From: Achromobacter insolitus
Lineage (GTDB): Bacteria > Pseudomonadota > Gammaproteobacteria > Burkholderiales > Burkholderiaceae_B
NCBI RefSeq assembly: GCF_002209555.1
Contig: NZ_NJIF01000008.1
Span: 62,001 to 126,000, forward strand
DNA length: 64,000 nt
Direction of reading: 5' to 3'
The translations under genes and the position numbers were made by a program. The stretch's first letter is position 1. Every line of letters starts with the position of its first letter. A model generated the notes under the pieces. The model did no database searches. It was given only the letters and a program-made list of their open reading frames with translations, and had not been told where the DNA came from. This document shows positions 8,313 to 17,118 of the stretch, in pieces.

Positions 8313-8782
8313 TGCTTGCCTCCCTGGGCCAGGCGCTTGGCCGCCTGCTGGATGGCGGCGCGAATGCGGGGGTAGGTGCCGCAGCGGCAGATATTGCCGC
8401 TCATGGCGTCTTCGATCTCTTGATCCGTAGGCTGGGGAGCGGCTTTGAGCAGGCTGACCGCGGTCATGATCTGGCCCGCCTGGCAGTAGCCACATTGAGC
8501 CACATTCTGCTCGATCCAGGCTTGCTGCACCGCCTGGCCGACGGCATCGGCCTCCATCCCTTCGATCGTGGTGATATGGTGGCCCGCCACCGCTGAGAGG
8601 GGGGTAACGCAAGAACGGATTGGCGCGCCGTCCATGTGCACGGTACAGGCGCCGCACAGCGCCATGCCGCATCCGAATTTGGTGCCGGTCATGCCGAGCT
8701 CATCTCTCAAGGTCCAGAGCAAGGGCGTTTCGCCCGGAACGTCGACGTTCTTTGCCTGGCCGTTGATTTGGATCTGGGTCAT
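8309..8782 (-). CDS. [2Fe-2S]-binding small subunit of the molybdenum hydroxylase
   Basis: A 157-residue ferredoxin-like subunit starting MTQIQINGQ. The plant-type [2Fe-2S] cysteines are in KFGCGMALCGACTVHMDG plus the downstream SCVTPLSA. The helical second-cluster domain shows CGYCQAGQIM and NICRCGTYPRI. This is the standard IorA/CoxS-type architecture that passes electrons from the molybdenum site through two iron-sulfur clusters. It is translated just ahead of the large subunit. A longer reading frame to 8833 exists but lacks homology upstream of MTQIQ. Confidence 0.92.
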   Translation of the reverse strand: MTQIQINGQAKNVDVPGETPLLWTLRDELGMTGTKFGCGMALCGACTVHMDGAPIRSCVTPLSAVAGHHITTIEGMEADAVGQAVQQAWIEQNVAQCGYCQAGQIMTAVSLLKAAPQPTDQEIEDAMSGNICRCGTYPRIRAAIQQAAKRLAQGGKQ

Positions 8783-8884
8783 AGCGGAATCCTTGGGATA
8801 GGGGCAGGAAGGGCCGTGCCTTGCCTCAGACACGCGTTAAGCACCTATTTATATCGGAATTCCGCCCAGAATCTACAAACCAAT

Positions 8885-8903
8885 TTATTAGTTTCGCTAA
8901 TAA
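8885..8903. promoter_or_regulatory. Operator candidate upstream of the molybdenum hydroxylase genes
   Basis: TTATTAG-TTTCG-CTAATAA is a perfect 7-base inverted repeat with a 5-base spacer, about 100 bases upstream of the small-subunit start. On the minus strand a TATAAA -10-like hexamer follows at 8848-8853, so the palindrome overlaps the expected promoter. The IclR-family gene lies directly upstream on the same strand, which makes IclR binding a reasonable guess; this is not demonstrated. Confidence 0.45.
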
Positions 8904-9009
8904 GCCTATTAAGGGGGCGGTCAGCAACCGCCGCGTTACGCAGGTTTCGGTTCCTGGCCTGTTGCATGAACTTCACCAACAGGGGCGGCGGCACATGAGT
9001 GGCGGGAAG

Positions 9010-9783
9010 TCAGGCGCGGCCGCCGGACAAGGCTCGCGTGATCAGGGCGGCGCGGTCGCGCAGATCGGCGCCCAGGCGCTCCAGGGCATCGCCCGAGAAC
9101 TGCGCGCTGAAGCCGACCGCGCTGACGGCCATGGCGGGTTTGCCGAATTCGTCGAGCACCGCGGCAGAGACGGTGCTTACGCCTTTCACATAATTGCCGG
9201 CATCCACCGCGTAGCCCTTTTCGCGAGCCTCGCGCACACCTTCCAGATAGTCCTGGAAAGGCGGCTTGTCGTCCCATCGCAGGTTGTCGAAACGCTGGCG
9301 CAATTCCTTGTCATCCAGCCCGGAATGAGCCGCCATGCAGCGGCCCAACGCCGCGATATACATCGGCAAGCGCTGGCCCACGCTCATGTGCACCCGCACG
9401 GAGCTATCGGTATCGGCGCGATCCACCAGCACTACACGTTCGTTCGACGTACGCTGCCAGAGCGTCGCGGTAACACCGTGTCCGCGCGCGATGTCGCGCA
9501 GATGCGGATGGATCAGCCGCACGTAGGACCCCTGCTCCAGCACGCCCTTGGCGAGTTCGACCATGCCCAGCGCAATGGAATAGGTTTTGGTGGCTTCGTC
9601 GAACGACACCAGCCCTTCGTACACCAGCGTCTTGAGAAAGTTGTAGCAAGTGCTGGAATTGAGTTGGAGGTCACGCGCCACCCGGGTGACCCCCACGCCC
9701 GAGGGGGCAGCGCTCAGGTAGCGCAGGACGCGCAACCCGCCCACGAGAGCGCCCACGAGTTTTTCCGGTTGTTCGGTCGTCAT
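9010..9783 (-). CDS. IclR-family transcriptional regulator
   Basis: A 257-residue IclR protein. The winged helix-turn-helix is at about residues 10-75 (LVGGLRVLRYLSAAPSGVGV, ARDLQLNSSTCYNFLKTLV), and the effector-binding domain follows, with VHMSVGQRLPMYIAALGRCM and a C-terminal SAVGFSAQF segment. The start at 9783 is taken because the HTH begins shortly after MTTEQPEK; an upstream ATG at 9852 adds an unrelated segment. It lies between the molybdenum hydroxylase genes and the hydratase/acyl-CoA synthetase genes, so it may control either or both. The ligand is probably an aromatic or acyl acid, as is common for the family, but is unknown. Confidence 0.9.
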   Translation of the reverse strand: MTTEQPEKLVGALVGGLRVLRYLSAAPSGVGVTRVARDLQLNSSTCYNFLKTLVYEGLVSFDEATKTYSIALGMVELAKGVLEQGSYVRLIHPHLRDIARGHGVTATLWQRTSNERVVLVDRADTDSSVRVHMSVGQRLPMYIAALGRCMAAHSGLDDKELRQRFDNLRWDDKPPFQDYLEGVREAREKGYAVDAGNYVKGVSTVSAAVLDEFGKPAMAVSAVGFSAQFSGDALERLGADLRDRAALITRALSGGRA

Positions 9784-9866
9784 TCTGAAGACAGAGAAAT
9801 TCTCTGGATAGAAAAGAGCAAAAATTGTGGCATAGAGCCCCAACTGGCACAAACCCGGCCGGCGTT

Positions 9867-10643
9867 TCAGCCCGCACGCCGGGCGCGCATGCCATCAAGG
9901 TAGGCACGTATGGACTCCTGCACGCCGGGCCTGCTGAAGTTCTCGTGCATAAGTGGTTCGAGCGCTTGGAGACGCCCAAGGACGGGATCGGGGGGCTCCA
10001 GCAGCAAGCGCGCTTTGCGGGCGATGGCCAGGGCTTCCCTGCGCGCGAGGTAGAACTCCAGGCGGTCAGCGGACAGCCGCTCGAAGTCCGCCACGGGCAA
10101 CACATCGGTCACCAAACCCAGTTCACGGGCCGGCTCGGCGTTCAGCACCTGGCCGCTGAGGCATAGCTGCCGGGCCCGCGCGGCGCTGATCTTCGTTTCC
10201 AACGCCGCCTGGACCATGACGGGATACATGTTGAAGGCGATCTCCGGGCAGGCAAGCGCCAGGTCAGTCCCGGCGATGACGATATCGGTCATGGCCAGCA
10301 GGATGACGCCGGCCCCCGCCGCCCTGCCCTGGGCAATCGCCAGGATGACCGCCGGACAGCGCGCCATGGCCGCCATCAATTCCCGCAACCCTACGCCCTG
10401 CGCTTCCAGCAGCGCCGCGCTGCGGACGAATTCCTCGATGTCGCCGCCGGCGCAGAACAAGGACGGCGATGCGCTGCGCAGCACGATCAGGCCAATGCCG
10501 TCCTGCGGCGCGCTGTCGATCGCGCGCCGCAGGACCGAGAGCATGTCCGCATTCAGCGCGTTGGCCTTGGCCGAGCGGTTCAAGGTAAGCGTGCGAACGC
10601 CGCCCTCGTCGTCGACCAGCACATAGGACGAGGGGGCCGTCAT
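9867..10643 (-). CDS. Enoyl-CoA hydratase/isomerase family protein
   Basis: A 258-residue crotonase-fold protein. The oxyanion-hole region is LFCAGGDIEEF. The first catalytic Glu position reads AGAGVILLAMTD (no Glu), while the second keeps CPEIAFNMYP, so it resembles isomerase or specialised crotonases rather than a standard hydratase. Its ATG overlaps the stop of the acyl-CoA synthetase gene as ATGA, so the two are translationally coupled. A longer reading frame to 10751 would lie inside the synthetase gene and is rejected. Confidence 0.87.
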   Translation of the reverse strand: MTAPSSYVLVDDEGGVRTLTLNRSAKANALNADMLSVLRRAIDSAPQDGIGLIVLRSASPSLFCAGGDIEEFVRSAALLEAQGVGLRELMAAMARCPAVILAIAQGRAAGAGVILLAMTDIVIAGTDLALACPEIAFNMYPVMVQAALETKISAARARQLCLSGQVLNAEPARELGLVTDVLPVADFERLSADRLEFYLARREALAIARKARLLLEPPDPVLGRLQALEPLMHENFSRPGVQESIRAYLDGMRARRAG

Positions 10644-12781
10644 AGGAACCTGCTGACCACGGCATCGAGCACCCACGCCCGTCCCTTGCCCACAGCCAAG
10701 GGATTGATCTCGATTTCCGCCAGATCGGGCCGCGCCAGGAAGGCGTCGCACAAGCTGGCGATCTGTTGCGCCAGGCCAGACAGATCCACCGCGTCGCGAC
10801 CGCGGAAGCCTTGCATCAGCCTGGCGAAACGCAGGCCTTCGATCATTTCCCGGATGCGTGGCGCATCCAATGGCAGCAGGCGGCTGACCACGTCGGGATC
10901 CAGCTCTACTTCCACCCCGCCGCGGCCCAGCGTCAGCGTGGGGCCAAACCTGCCGTCGCGGCGCAGCCCCAGCAGCAACTCGTGGTCGAAGCGCTGCATG
11001 GATTCCAGCAGGACGCCCTTTGCAACGATGCCGCGGTCGCGAACGATGCCACGCAGGTGCTTGAGCGCAGCGTGCAACTGCGCGTCGTCCGCAATGCCGA
11101 GCACCACGCCGCCGATGTCGCTCTTGTGCAGCACGTCATCGGCTTGCAGTTTCGCGACGACCGGATAGGACAAGGACGCTGGCAGGCCCCCGGACAGTTC
11201 ACCCTCCACCAGCACCCCGTCGGGAATGCCGGCGATGCCGAGTTCGCGCAACAGCTTCTTGCTATCCCATTCCGCCAGGAATGCGGTCTTCGTTGCCGCC
11301 GCGGGGGCTCGCCCGCGCTTCGGCAGCGGCGGCGCCGTCAGCGCCGCAAGGCGCAGGCCGTTCAGGCGCACCGCGCCCCCCAGGGCCGCGACCGCCGGCG
11401 GGATGTCGCGAAAAACCGGAATGCGCGCCTGCTCCAACACGGCCACCGACTCTTCCGTGGCGCCGATCCAGATGACGACGATGGGGCGGTGGGTCCGCTG
11501 GCGCGCCTGGGCGATCGCATCGGTGAACGCCGTGGCGATGCTGTGCATCAAGCCCACGAAGAGCACGATGGCGTCGTTGCCCGGGTCACGCGCCACGGCC
11601 TCCAGCGCCCGCGAGATGCTGGCCGTGTCCTGCACCACGTTGCCGGTCAGGTCCAGCGGGTTGGCCGCCTTGACAAAGGAAGGCAGCACCGGCTTGAGCG
11701 CATCCGCCGTCTGCGGTGCCAGCGCCGGCAGCTCCAGCTCCCAGCGTTCTGCCTCGTCGGCGATCAGTACCCCCGCCCCTCCCGACACGGACATGACGGC
11801 AAGCCGCGGGCCTTGCGGCACGCTATCGAACAGGAACAGCCGGGCCACGTCCATCATCTGGCCCAGCGAATCCACCCGCAGCGCGCCCTGCTGGCGCAGG
11901 CAGGCGTCATAGAGCGTGTCGTCGCCGGCCAACGCGCCAGTGTGGGAGGCCGCCGCCGCCGCGCCCGCCCGCGAGCGGCCGGCCTTGATAGCGATGACCG
12001 GCTTGCCTGCCGCCGCCGCGCGCAGCAGGGCCCGCCGAAACGCCTCGGCATCCCGGATGTCCTCGACGTAGAGTCCGATGACCCGCGTTTGGGGATCGTC
12101 CGCCAGATATGCGATGGCCGAGGCGGCATCCATATCGCATTCGTTGCCGGTGGTGATCCATTTGCTGAACCCCAGGCCCGACCGCAGGCAGATGTCCATC
12201 CAGTAGGCGCCCAGCGCGCCGCTTTGGCTGACGAAAGCAAAACCGCCCTGCCGGATCGGCGTTTCTTCCAGCGCGGTGGTAAAGGAAGCAATGAGTCCGG
12301 TGGCACTGTTGGCCACGCCCAGACAGTTGGGCCCCAGTATCGTGACGCCTTCAGCGCGCGCAAGCTCACCCAGCCGGCGCTGCAGCGCGGCGCCCTCCTC
12401 GCCCGTTTCGGAAAAGCCCGACGAGAACACCACGAACGCCTTGACGCCCGCGGCCGCGCCTTCGCGGATCACGTCTTCGACCGAGCCCGCCGGCGTGCCG
12501 ACGATCGCCAGATCCACCGGCTCTCCGATCGCGGCCAGCGAGGCATAGCTCTTGAGGCCTTGCACCTGCTCACGCGTCGGATTGACCGGGAACAGCTTGC
12601 CGACGAAGCCGCGCGACAGCATGTAGGCCAGGGGACGACCCGCGATCTTGCCCGGGTCCGCCGAAGCACCCACGATGGCCACGCTGCGCGCCTCCAGCAC
12701 CGCCGCCGCGCGCGCGGCCCCCTCCGGCGCCAAGGACGGCGCGCTCACCGCGCTACCCGCGCTATTCATCTCATCCACCAT
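10640..12781 (-). CDS. NDP(ADP)-forming acyl-CoA synthetase, fused alpha-beta subunits
   Basis: About 713 residues in the order CoA-binding domain (residues about 20-120), succinyl-CoA-ligase-like domains with the conserved phospho-His segment AASHTGALAGDD (about 265), and C-terminal ATP-grasp domain (about 490-700, with VAKLQADDVLHKSDIGG and GRGGVEVELDPDVV). This family makes acyl-CoA from acid, CoA and ATP reversibly, giving ADP. The start is uncertain: ATG at 12781 follows the TctC-like stop directly, while ATG at 12793 would overlap it; neither has a clear Shine-Dalgarno. It is coupled to the downstream hydratase. It likely activates an acid imported or bound by the Bug receptor. Confidence 0.88.
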   Translation of the reverse strand: MVDEMNSAGSAVSAPSLAPEGAARAAAVLEARSVAIVGASADPGKIAGRPLAYMLSRGFVGKLFPVNPTREQVQGLKSYASLAAIGEPVDLAIVGTPAGSVEDVIREGAAAGVKAFVVFSSGFSETGEEGAALQRRLGELARAEGVTILGPNCLGVANSATGLIASFTTALEETPIRQGGFAFVSQSGALGAYWMDICLRSGLGFSKWITTGNECDMDAASAIAYLADDPQTRVIGLYVEDIRDAEAFRRALLRAAAAGKPVIAIKAGRSRAGAAAAASHTGALAGDDTLYDACLRQQGALRVDSLGQMMDVARLFLFDSVPQGPRLAVMSVSGGAGVLIADEAERWELELPALAPQTADALKPVLPSFVKAANPLDLTGNVVQDTASISRALEAVARDPGNDAIVLFVGLMHSIATAFTDAIAQARQRTHRPIVVIWIGATEESVAVLEQARIPVFRDIPPAVAALGGAVRLNGLRLAALTAPPLPKRGRAPAAATKTAFLAEWDSKKLLRELGIAGIPDGVLVEGELSGGLPASLSYPVVAKLQADDVLHKSDIGGVVLGIADDAQLHAALKHLRGIVRDRGIVAKGVLLESMQRFDHELLLGLRRDGRFGPTLTLGRGGVEVELDPDVVSRLLPLDAPRIREMIEGLRFARLMQGFRGRDAVDLSGLAQQIASLCDAFLARPDLAEIEINPLAVGKGRAWVLDAVVSRFL

Positions 12782-12782
12782 T

Positions 12783-13784
12783 TCAGTTCGCATCGATGCC
12801 TGCCGTTTTGATGACCTGGGACCAGCGTTTCATTTCGCCGTCCAGGAACTCGCTGAAGTTCTGCGGCGACGATGCAACCGGGATCACGCCCTGCCCCAGC
12901 AAGCGCTTGCGCACGGCGGGATCCTCGAACTCCGCGCGCACCGCCCCCTGCAACTTGTCGACGATGGCCTTGGGTACCCCGGCCGGCGCAACCAGGCCCA
13001 GCCAGGTGTTGCCATTGAATCCCGGCAGGCCCGATTCATTCAGCGTGGGATAGTCCGGATAGGCCGGCGACCGCTCCAGCCCGGTGACCGCGATCAGCTT
13101 CAGTTTCCCCGACTTTACATAGGGTTCCGCCGACAGCGCGTCCACGAACATCACCGACAACGACCCACCGAGCAAGTCCGTCAGCGCCTGCGCGCTGCCC
13201 CGGTATGGCACGTGCACCAGCTTGATGCCTGCCGCCTGCTGCAGCAATTCGCCGGATAGATGATTGGATTGGCCGACGCCGGCAGACCCATAGGTCAGGG
13301 TGCTTGGCTTGGACTTCGCCAGCGCGATGAATTCTTTGAGATTGGACGCGGGAACCGCCGGATTGGCGACCAGGAAGTTGGTCAGTTCCACCATCTGTGT
13401 AATGTTGCTGAAGCCGCGCGCCGTGTCGTACTGCAGCTTGGCATACATGCTGGGGTTGATGGCATGGCTGGTGGCCACAGCCCCCAGGGTGTAGCCGTCG
13501 CCCGGCGCGCGCGCCACCGCCTGCGTGCCGATGGTGCCGCCGCCGCCCGGCAGGTTTTTGACCACCGCGGGCTGGCCCAGGCGTTCGATCCCGTGTGCCG
13601 CGGTGCGCGCGATGGTGTCCAGGATGCCGCCGGCGGACGAGGCCACGATCACCTCGATCGGTTTGGAGGGATAGGCAGGATCGGCGTGTGCCGGCGCGCT
13701 GCCCAAAGCCATAAAGGCGGCCACCGCCGCACTGGCCACCCGCGATGAGAATGAGGATTGAAGCAGGGGTACTCCGGTCTTCAT
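12783..13784 (-). CDS. Bug-family (TctC-like) periplasmic solute-binding protein
   Basis: A 333-residue tripartite tricarboxylate transporter receptor of the Bug family, hugely expanded in Bordetella and relatives. A Sec signal peptide covers about residues 1-34, ending PAHADPAYP. Family landmarks are YPSKPIEVIVASSAGG, VVKNLPGGGGTIGTQAVA, YTLGAVATSHAINP and the GSAGVGQSNHLSGE segment. GGAGACAAC precedes the ATG. No TctA/TctB membrane subunits are nearby, so it may share a transporter or act as a sensor of a carboxylate. It leads the minus-strand unit receptor-synthetase-hydratase and is divergent from the plus-strand acyl-CoA operon. Confidence 0.92.
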   Translation of the reverse strand: MKTGVPLLQSSFSSRVASAAVAAFMALGSAPAHADPAYPSKPIEVIVASSAGGILDTIARTAAHGIERLGQPAVVKNLPGGGGTIGTQAVARAPGDGYTLGAVATSHAINPSMYAKLQYDTARGFSNITQMVELTNFLVANPAVPASNLKEFIALAKSKPSTLTYGSAGVGQSNHLSGELLQQAAGIKLVHVPYRGSAQALTDLLGGSLSVMFVDALSAEPYVKSGKLKLIAVTGLERSPAYPDYPTLNESGLPGFNGNTWLGLVAPAGVPKAIVDKLQGAVRAEFEDPAVRKRLLGQGVIPVASSPQNFSEFLDGEMKRWSQVIKTAGIDAN

Positions 13785-13802
13785 GTTGTCTCCTTTATTC
13801 TG

Positions 13803-13953
13803 TATAGCGAATATTTATCTTTATAGCGAATAAAGTCTAGGAGTGCCCTTCCGGCTTGTCAAGAACAAAACCCCTTACGGTCCGATGATTGACGCATCAA
13901 TGAACGCTCGCTATTATATTTTTTAATGAGAATATTTTTCTCTATAAAGAATA
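13803..13953. promoter_or_regulatory. Divergent promoter region with three TATAGCGAATA-like repeats
   Basis: The 230-base interval between the Bug receptor and the plus-strand operon contains the 11-mer TATAGCGAATA at 13803-13813 and again at 13822-13832 (19 bases apart, same face of the helix) and a 9/11 version, TATAAAGAATA, at 13943-13953. Direct repeats spaced by two helical turns on both sides of a divergent promoter suggest a shared regulator that controls both operons. The protein is not identified. The region is clearly AT-rich compared with its surroundings. Confidence 0.45.
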
Positions 13954-14014
13954 ATCTGCCGTCTGGAACAGACCCGGAACGGGCGTCGCCAGCTGAGACA
14001 AAAGGAGCATATCC

Positions 14015-15163
14015 GTGAGCTTGAGCTTTGCCTTCTCCAATGAGCATGAGGCCGTGCGCGACACCGTACGGCGGCTTTGCCAGGAAGAACTCGCCCCCCT
14101 GGTATTCGAGGCCGAAGAACAGGAGTCCTTCCCCAAGCACATCTTTGAACGCTGGGGAGAACTCGGCTTGCTGGGCGTACGCTATCCGGAAGCCGATGGC
14201 GGCAGCGGCCTGGACAAGATCAGCGATTGCATCGTGCGCGAAGAGCTGAGCTATCTGTCCCAGGCGTTCGCCTCGACCTGGTCGGCGCATACCCACCTGG
14301 GCATCTGGCCCATCTGGAAAGCCGGCACGCCCGCGCAGAAAGCCCGCTTTCTCGCGCCCGCGCTGGCCGGCCGGAAAGTGGCGGGATTCGGCCTGAGCGA
14401 ACCCGACGGAGGCTCCAACGTGCGCGCCATGAAGACGCGCGCGGAACGTGTCGAAGGCGGCTGGCGCCTGCATGGCAGCAAGCTGTACATCACCAATGCC
14501 CCATTCGCCGATTTCCTGCTGGTAGCCGCGCGGACCAGCGCGGAACTCCGTCCGGAATCGATCAGCCTGTTCATTGTCGAACTGCCCAACCCGGGATTCG
14601 AGATCGCCAAGCTCAAGAAGGAAGGGATACGCGCCTCGGAAACGGCCTTGATCCACATCGACAACGCATTCGTTCCGGACGATTGCCTGTTGGGAGAGAT
14701 CGAAGGCACTTATCCGCTGATCCTGGAATCCCTGAGCGAAAACCGTGTGGGCGTGGCAGCCAATGCGTTGGGCATGGCGCGCGCCGCCTTCGACGCCGCC
14801 ACCGCCTATGCCAATGACCGGCTGGTGGCCGGCAAACGCATCGGCCAGTACCAGGCCATCGGCCACAAGCTCGCGGAAATGTCGGCGCAGATCGAAGCCG
14901 CCCGCTGGCTGGTCTATTACGGCGCCTGGCGCGTGGATCAGGGCACGCTGGACGCGGCCACGGCGGCGCGCGTCAAGCTGGTGGCCAGCGAAACCGCCGT
15001 ATCGGTGAGCGAGCAGGCCATCCGCATCTTCGGCGGCGCCGGCATCATGCGCGAGTACCCCGTGGGCCGCATCCACCGCGACGCGCTCGTTTACATCATC
15101 GGCGAGGGCACCAGCGAAATCCAGAAGAACATCATCGCCAACAGCCTGGGGTTCAAGCCATGA
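14015..15163 (+). CDS. Acyl-CoA dehydrogenase (catalytic-Glu type)
   Basis: A 382-residue acyl-CoA dehydrogenase starting at GTG with AGGAG 9 bases upstream. Flavin-site segments are GFGLSEPDGGSN and LYITNAP; the C-terminus carries IRIFGGAGIMREYPV and IIGEGTSEIQKN, where the Glu of GEGTSE is at the canonical catalytic position. It opens an operon of seven genes that overlap or nearly touch. The operon ends with another acyl-CoA dehydrogenase lacking this Glu, which resembles the ChsE1/ChsE2 heteromeric pair of steroid side-chain degradation, where only one partner has the catalytic base. That parallel is inference. Confidence 0.9.
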   Translation: MSLSFAFSNEHEAVRDTVRRLCQEELAPLVFEAEEQESFPKHIFERWGELGLLGVRYPEADGGSGLDKISDCIVREELSYLSQAFASTWSAHTHLGIWPIWKAGTPAQKARFLAPALAGRKVAGFGLSEPDGGSNVRAMKTRAERVEGGWRLHGSKLYITNAPFADFLLVAARTSAELRPESISLFIVELPNPGFEIAKLKKEGIRASETALIHIDNAFVPDDCLLGEIEGTYPLILESLSENRVGVAANALGMARAAFDAATAYANDRLVAGKRIGQYQAIGHKLAEMSAQIEAARWLVYYGAWRVDQGTLDAATAARVKLVASETAVSVSEQAIRIFGGAGIMREYPVGRIHRDALVYIIGEGTSEIQKNIIANSLGFKP

Positions 15164-15969
15164 ACGACTTCGTCCTGCGCGAGCGCCGCGGCGCAACGCT
15201 CATCATCACCCTCAACCGCCCCGAACGGCGCAATGCCTTCGACCTGGAGGTGCGGCAGAGCCTGGCCGAGGCCGTGCTCGAAGCGCGCGACGACGACGCG
15301 GTAAAGGCCGTCGTCATCACCGGCGCCCAGGGCGTGTTCTGCGCGGGCGGCGACCTGAAATCGCTGTCCGAAGCCAAGCGGCCGGTCTACAAGGATCGGG
15401 ACCGCATACGCAGGCTGCACACCTGGTTCCACGAACTGGTCAATCTGGAAAAGCCCGTTATCGCCGCCGTGGATGGGCCAGCCTTTGGCGCAGGCTTCAA
15501 TCTGGCGCTGGCCTGCGATTTCATACTCGGCACGCCCGCGGCGCGTTTTTGCGCGGTATTCGGCCGCATCGGCCTGGTGCCCGACCTGGGGGGATTCTTC
15601 TTGCTGCCACGCATCGTCGGGCTGCAGCGCGCCAAGGAGCTGGTGTTCTCGGCGCGTGAAGTGGACGCCGAAGAAGCGCGCGCGCTTGGCATCCTGTACC
15701 GCATCGTTCCGGCGCCATCCCTGCTGGAGGAGGCCCTGGCGCTTGCCGCGCGCTTCCATGCGGCATCGACCGAGGCGCTGGGCATGTCCAAGAACATCCT
15801 TAACCGCTCTTTCAACCTCGACCAGAACACGCTGGCCGAACTGGAAGCCCATGCGCAGGCGCTGGCGCTGCACACCGCCTACCATGACGACGCAGTGAGC
15901 CGCTTCCTGGACAAGCAGCCGCTTGCGTTCAACTGGTCCGCTAAACCTGGCAAGGACGGCGCCGCATGA
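15160..15969 (+). CDS. Enoyl-CoA hydratase/isomerase family protein (PaaG-like)
   Basis: A 269-residue crotonase-fold protein. The oxyanion hole is in VFCAGGDLKSL. Neither classic hydratase glutamate is present: the first site reads FGAGFNLALACD and the second FGRIGLVPDLGG, the latter with the Asp typical of PaaG-like isomerases. Double-bond isomerisation or ring-opening chemistry is therefore more likely than plain hydration. The ATG overlaps the stop of the preceding dehydrogenase as ATGA, and its own stop overlaps the next start, so all are translated as a unit. Confidence 0.88.
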   Translation: MNDFVLRERRGATLIITLNRPERRNAFDLEVRQSLAEAVLEARDDDAVKAVVITGAQGVFCAGGDLKSLSEAKRPVYKDRDRIRRLHTWFHELVNLEKPVIAAVDGPAFGAGFNLALACDFILGTPAARFCAVFGRIGLVPDLGGFFLLPRIVGLQRAKELVFSAREVDAEEARALGILYRIVPAPSLLEEALALAARFHAASTEALGMSKNILNRSFNLDQNTLAELEAHAQALALHTAYHDDAVSRFLDKQPLAFNWSAKPGKDGAA

Positions 15970-17117
15970 GCATGAACGCCTATATCACCGGAGCGTGCGA
16001 CACGCGCGTCGGCGAGCTACCGGGCTCCAGCTGCATGGGCCTGCATGCGGAAGCGGCATTCGGCGCAATCCGCGACGCGGGGCTGGAGGCCGGCGACATC
16101 GACGGCGTGCTGTGCGCCTACTCCTTCACTGAATCGCACCTGATGCTGGCCTCGGTGTTCTGCGAGTACGCGGGGCTGAGCCCGAAGTTCTGCGCGGCCA
16201 TCCAGGCCGGCGGCGCCAGCGCCTGCATCATGGTCATGCAGGCGGCGGCGCTGGTGGCCAGCGGCCAATGCAGCCACGTACTGGTCGTCGCGGGCGACAA
16301 CCGCCTGACCGGGCTGTCGCGCGATGGCGCGGTGGCAGCGCTGGCCGAAGTCGGCCATCCGCAATTCGAGCGGCCCTTCGGCATCAGCGTGCCTGCTTCC
16401 TACGCGCTGGTGGCGCAGCGCTACATGCATGATTACGGCGTGACATCCGAGCAGTTGGCCGCCATCGCCGTAGAGCACCGGCGCCACGCCGGGCGGCATC
16501 CCAAGGCGCACAAGCGCGAGCCGATCTCCATCGACGATGTCCTGAACTCACGCGTCATCAGTTCGCCGCTGCGCATGCTCGACTGCTGCCTGGTTTCGGA
16601 CGGAGGCGCGGCGCTTGTGATCAGCCGCCGTCCCGCAGGCGACCGCAGCCGCCCCGCCGTGGAGATTCTTGGGGCCGGCCAGGGCCACACGCATGAACAT
16701 ATCGTGGCCGCGCCCAGCCTGGTCGACTTCGGCTGCAAAGCATCCTCCGCGCAAGCCTTCGCGGCGGCAGGCTTGATGCCCGCCGACATCGACGTCGCGC
16801 TCATCTACGACTCTTTCACCATCACGCTGCTGGTGGAGCTGGAATCCATCGGGTTCTTCGCCCGCGGCGAAGCCGGTCCGGCGGCCCTGCAAGGCGCGCT
16901 CGGCCTGGGCGGCGCCCTGCCGTGCAACACGCACGGCGGCCTGCTGTCGTATGGCCACTCTGGCGCGGCGGGCGGCATGTTCCACGCGGTGGAAGCGGTC
17001 CATCAACTGCGCGGCCAGGCGGACGTACGGCAGGTGGATGGCGCCAGGCTGGCTTTCGTGCACGGAGACGGCGGCATCCTGTCCGCCCATTGCTCACTCG
17101 TCCTGGGAGCCGCCTGA
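15966..17117 (+). CDS. Thiolase-superfamily protein, SCP2/Ltp2-like (probable retro-aldolase or degenerate thiolase)
   Basis: A 383-residue thiolase-fold protein. The C-terminal half keeps NTHGGLLSYGHSGAAGG, the usual family signature. At the site of the nucleophilic Cys (NxxCxSG in thiolases) an ungapped alignment places AGGASACIMV, giving Gly instead of Cys. Ltp2-type aldolases of steroid side-chain catabolism also lack the thiolase Cys and need a DUF35 partner; the next gene encodes exactly such a partner. A role in retro-aldol release of a short acyl-CoA is therefore proposed, but ordinary thiolase activity using another Cys cannot be excluded by reading. Confidence 0.8.
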   Translation: MSMNAYITGACDTRVGELPGSSCMGLHAEAAFGAIRDAGLEAGDIDGVLCAYSFTESHLMLASVFCEYAGLSPKFCAAIQAGGASACIMVMQAAALVASGQCSHVLVVAGDNRLTGLSRDGAVAALAEVGHPQFERPFGISVPASYALVAQRYMHDYGVTSEQLAAIAVEHRRHAGRHPKAHKREPISIDDVLNSRVISSPLRMLDCCLVSDGGAALVISRRPAGDRSRPAVEILGAGQGHTHEHIVAAPSLVDFGCKASSAQAFAAAGLMPADIDVALIYDSFTITLLVELESIGFFARGEAGPAALQGALGLGGALPCNTHGGLLSYGHSGAAGGMFHAVEAVHQLRGQADVRQVDGARLAFVHGDGGILSAHCSLVLGAA

Positions 17118-17118
17118 C

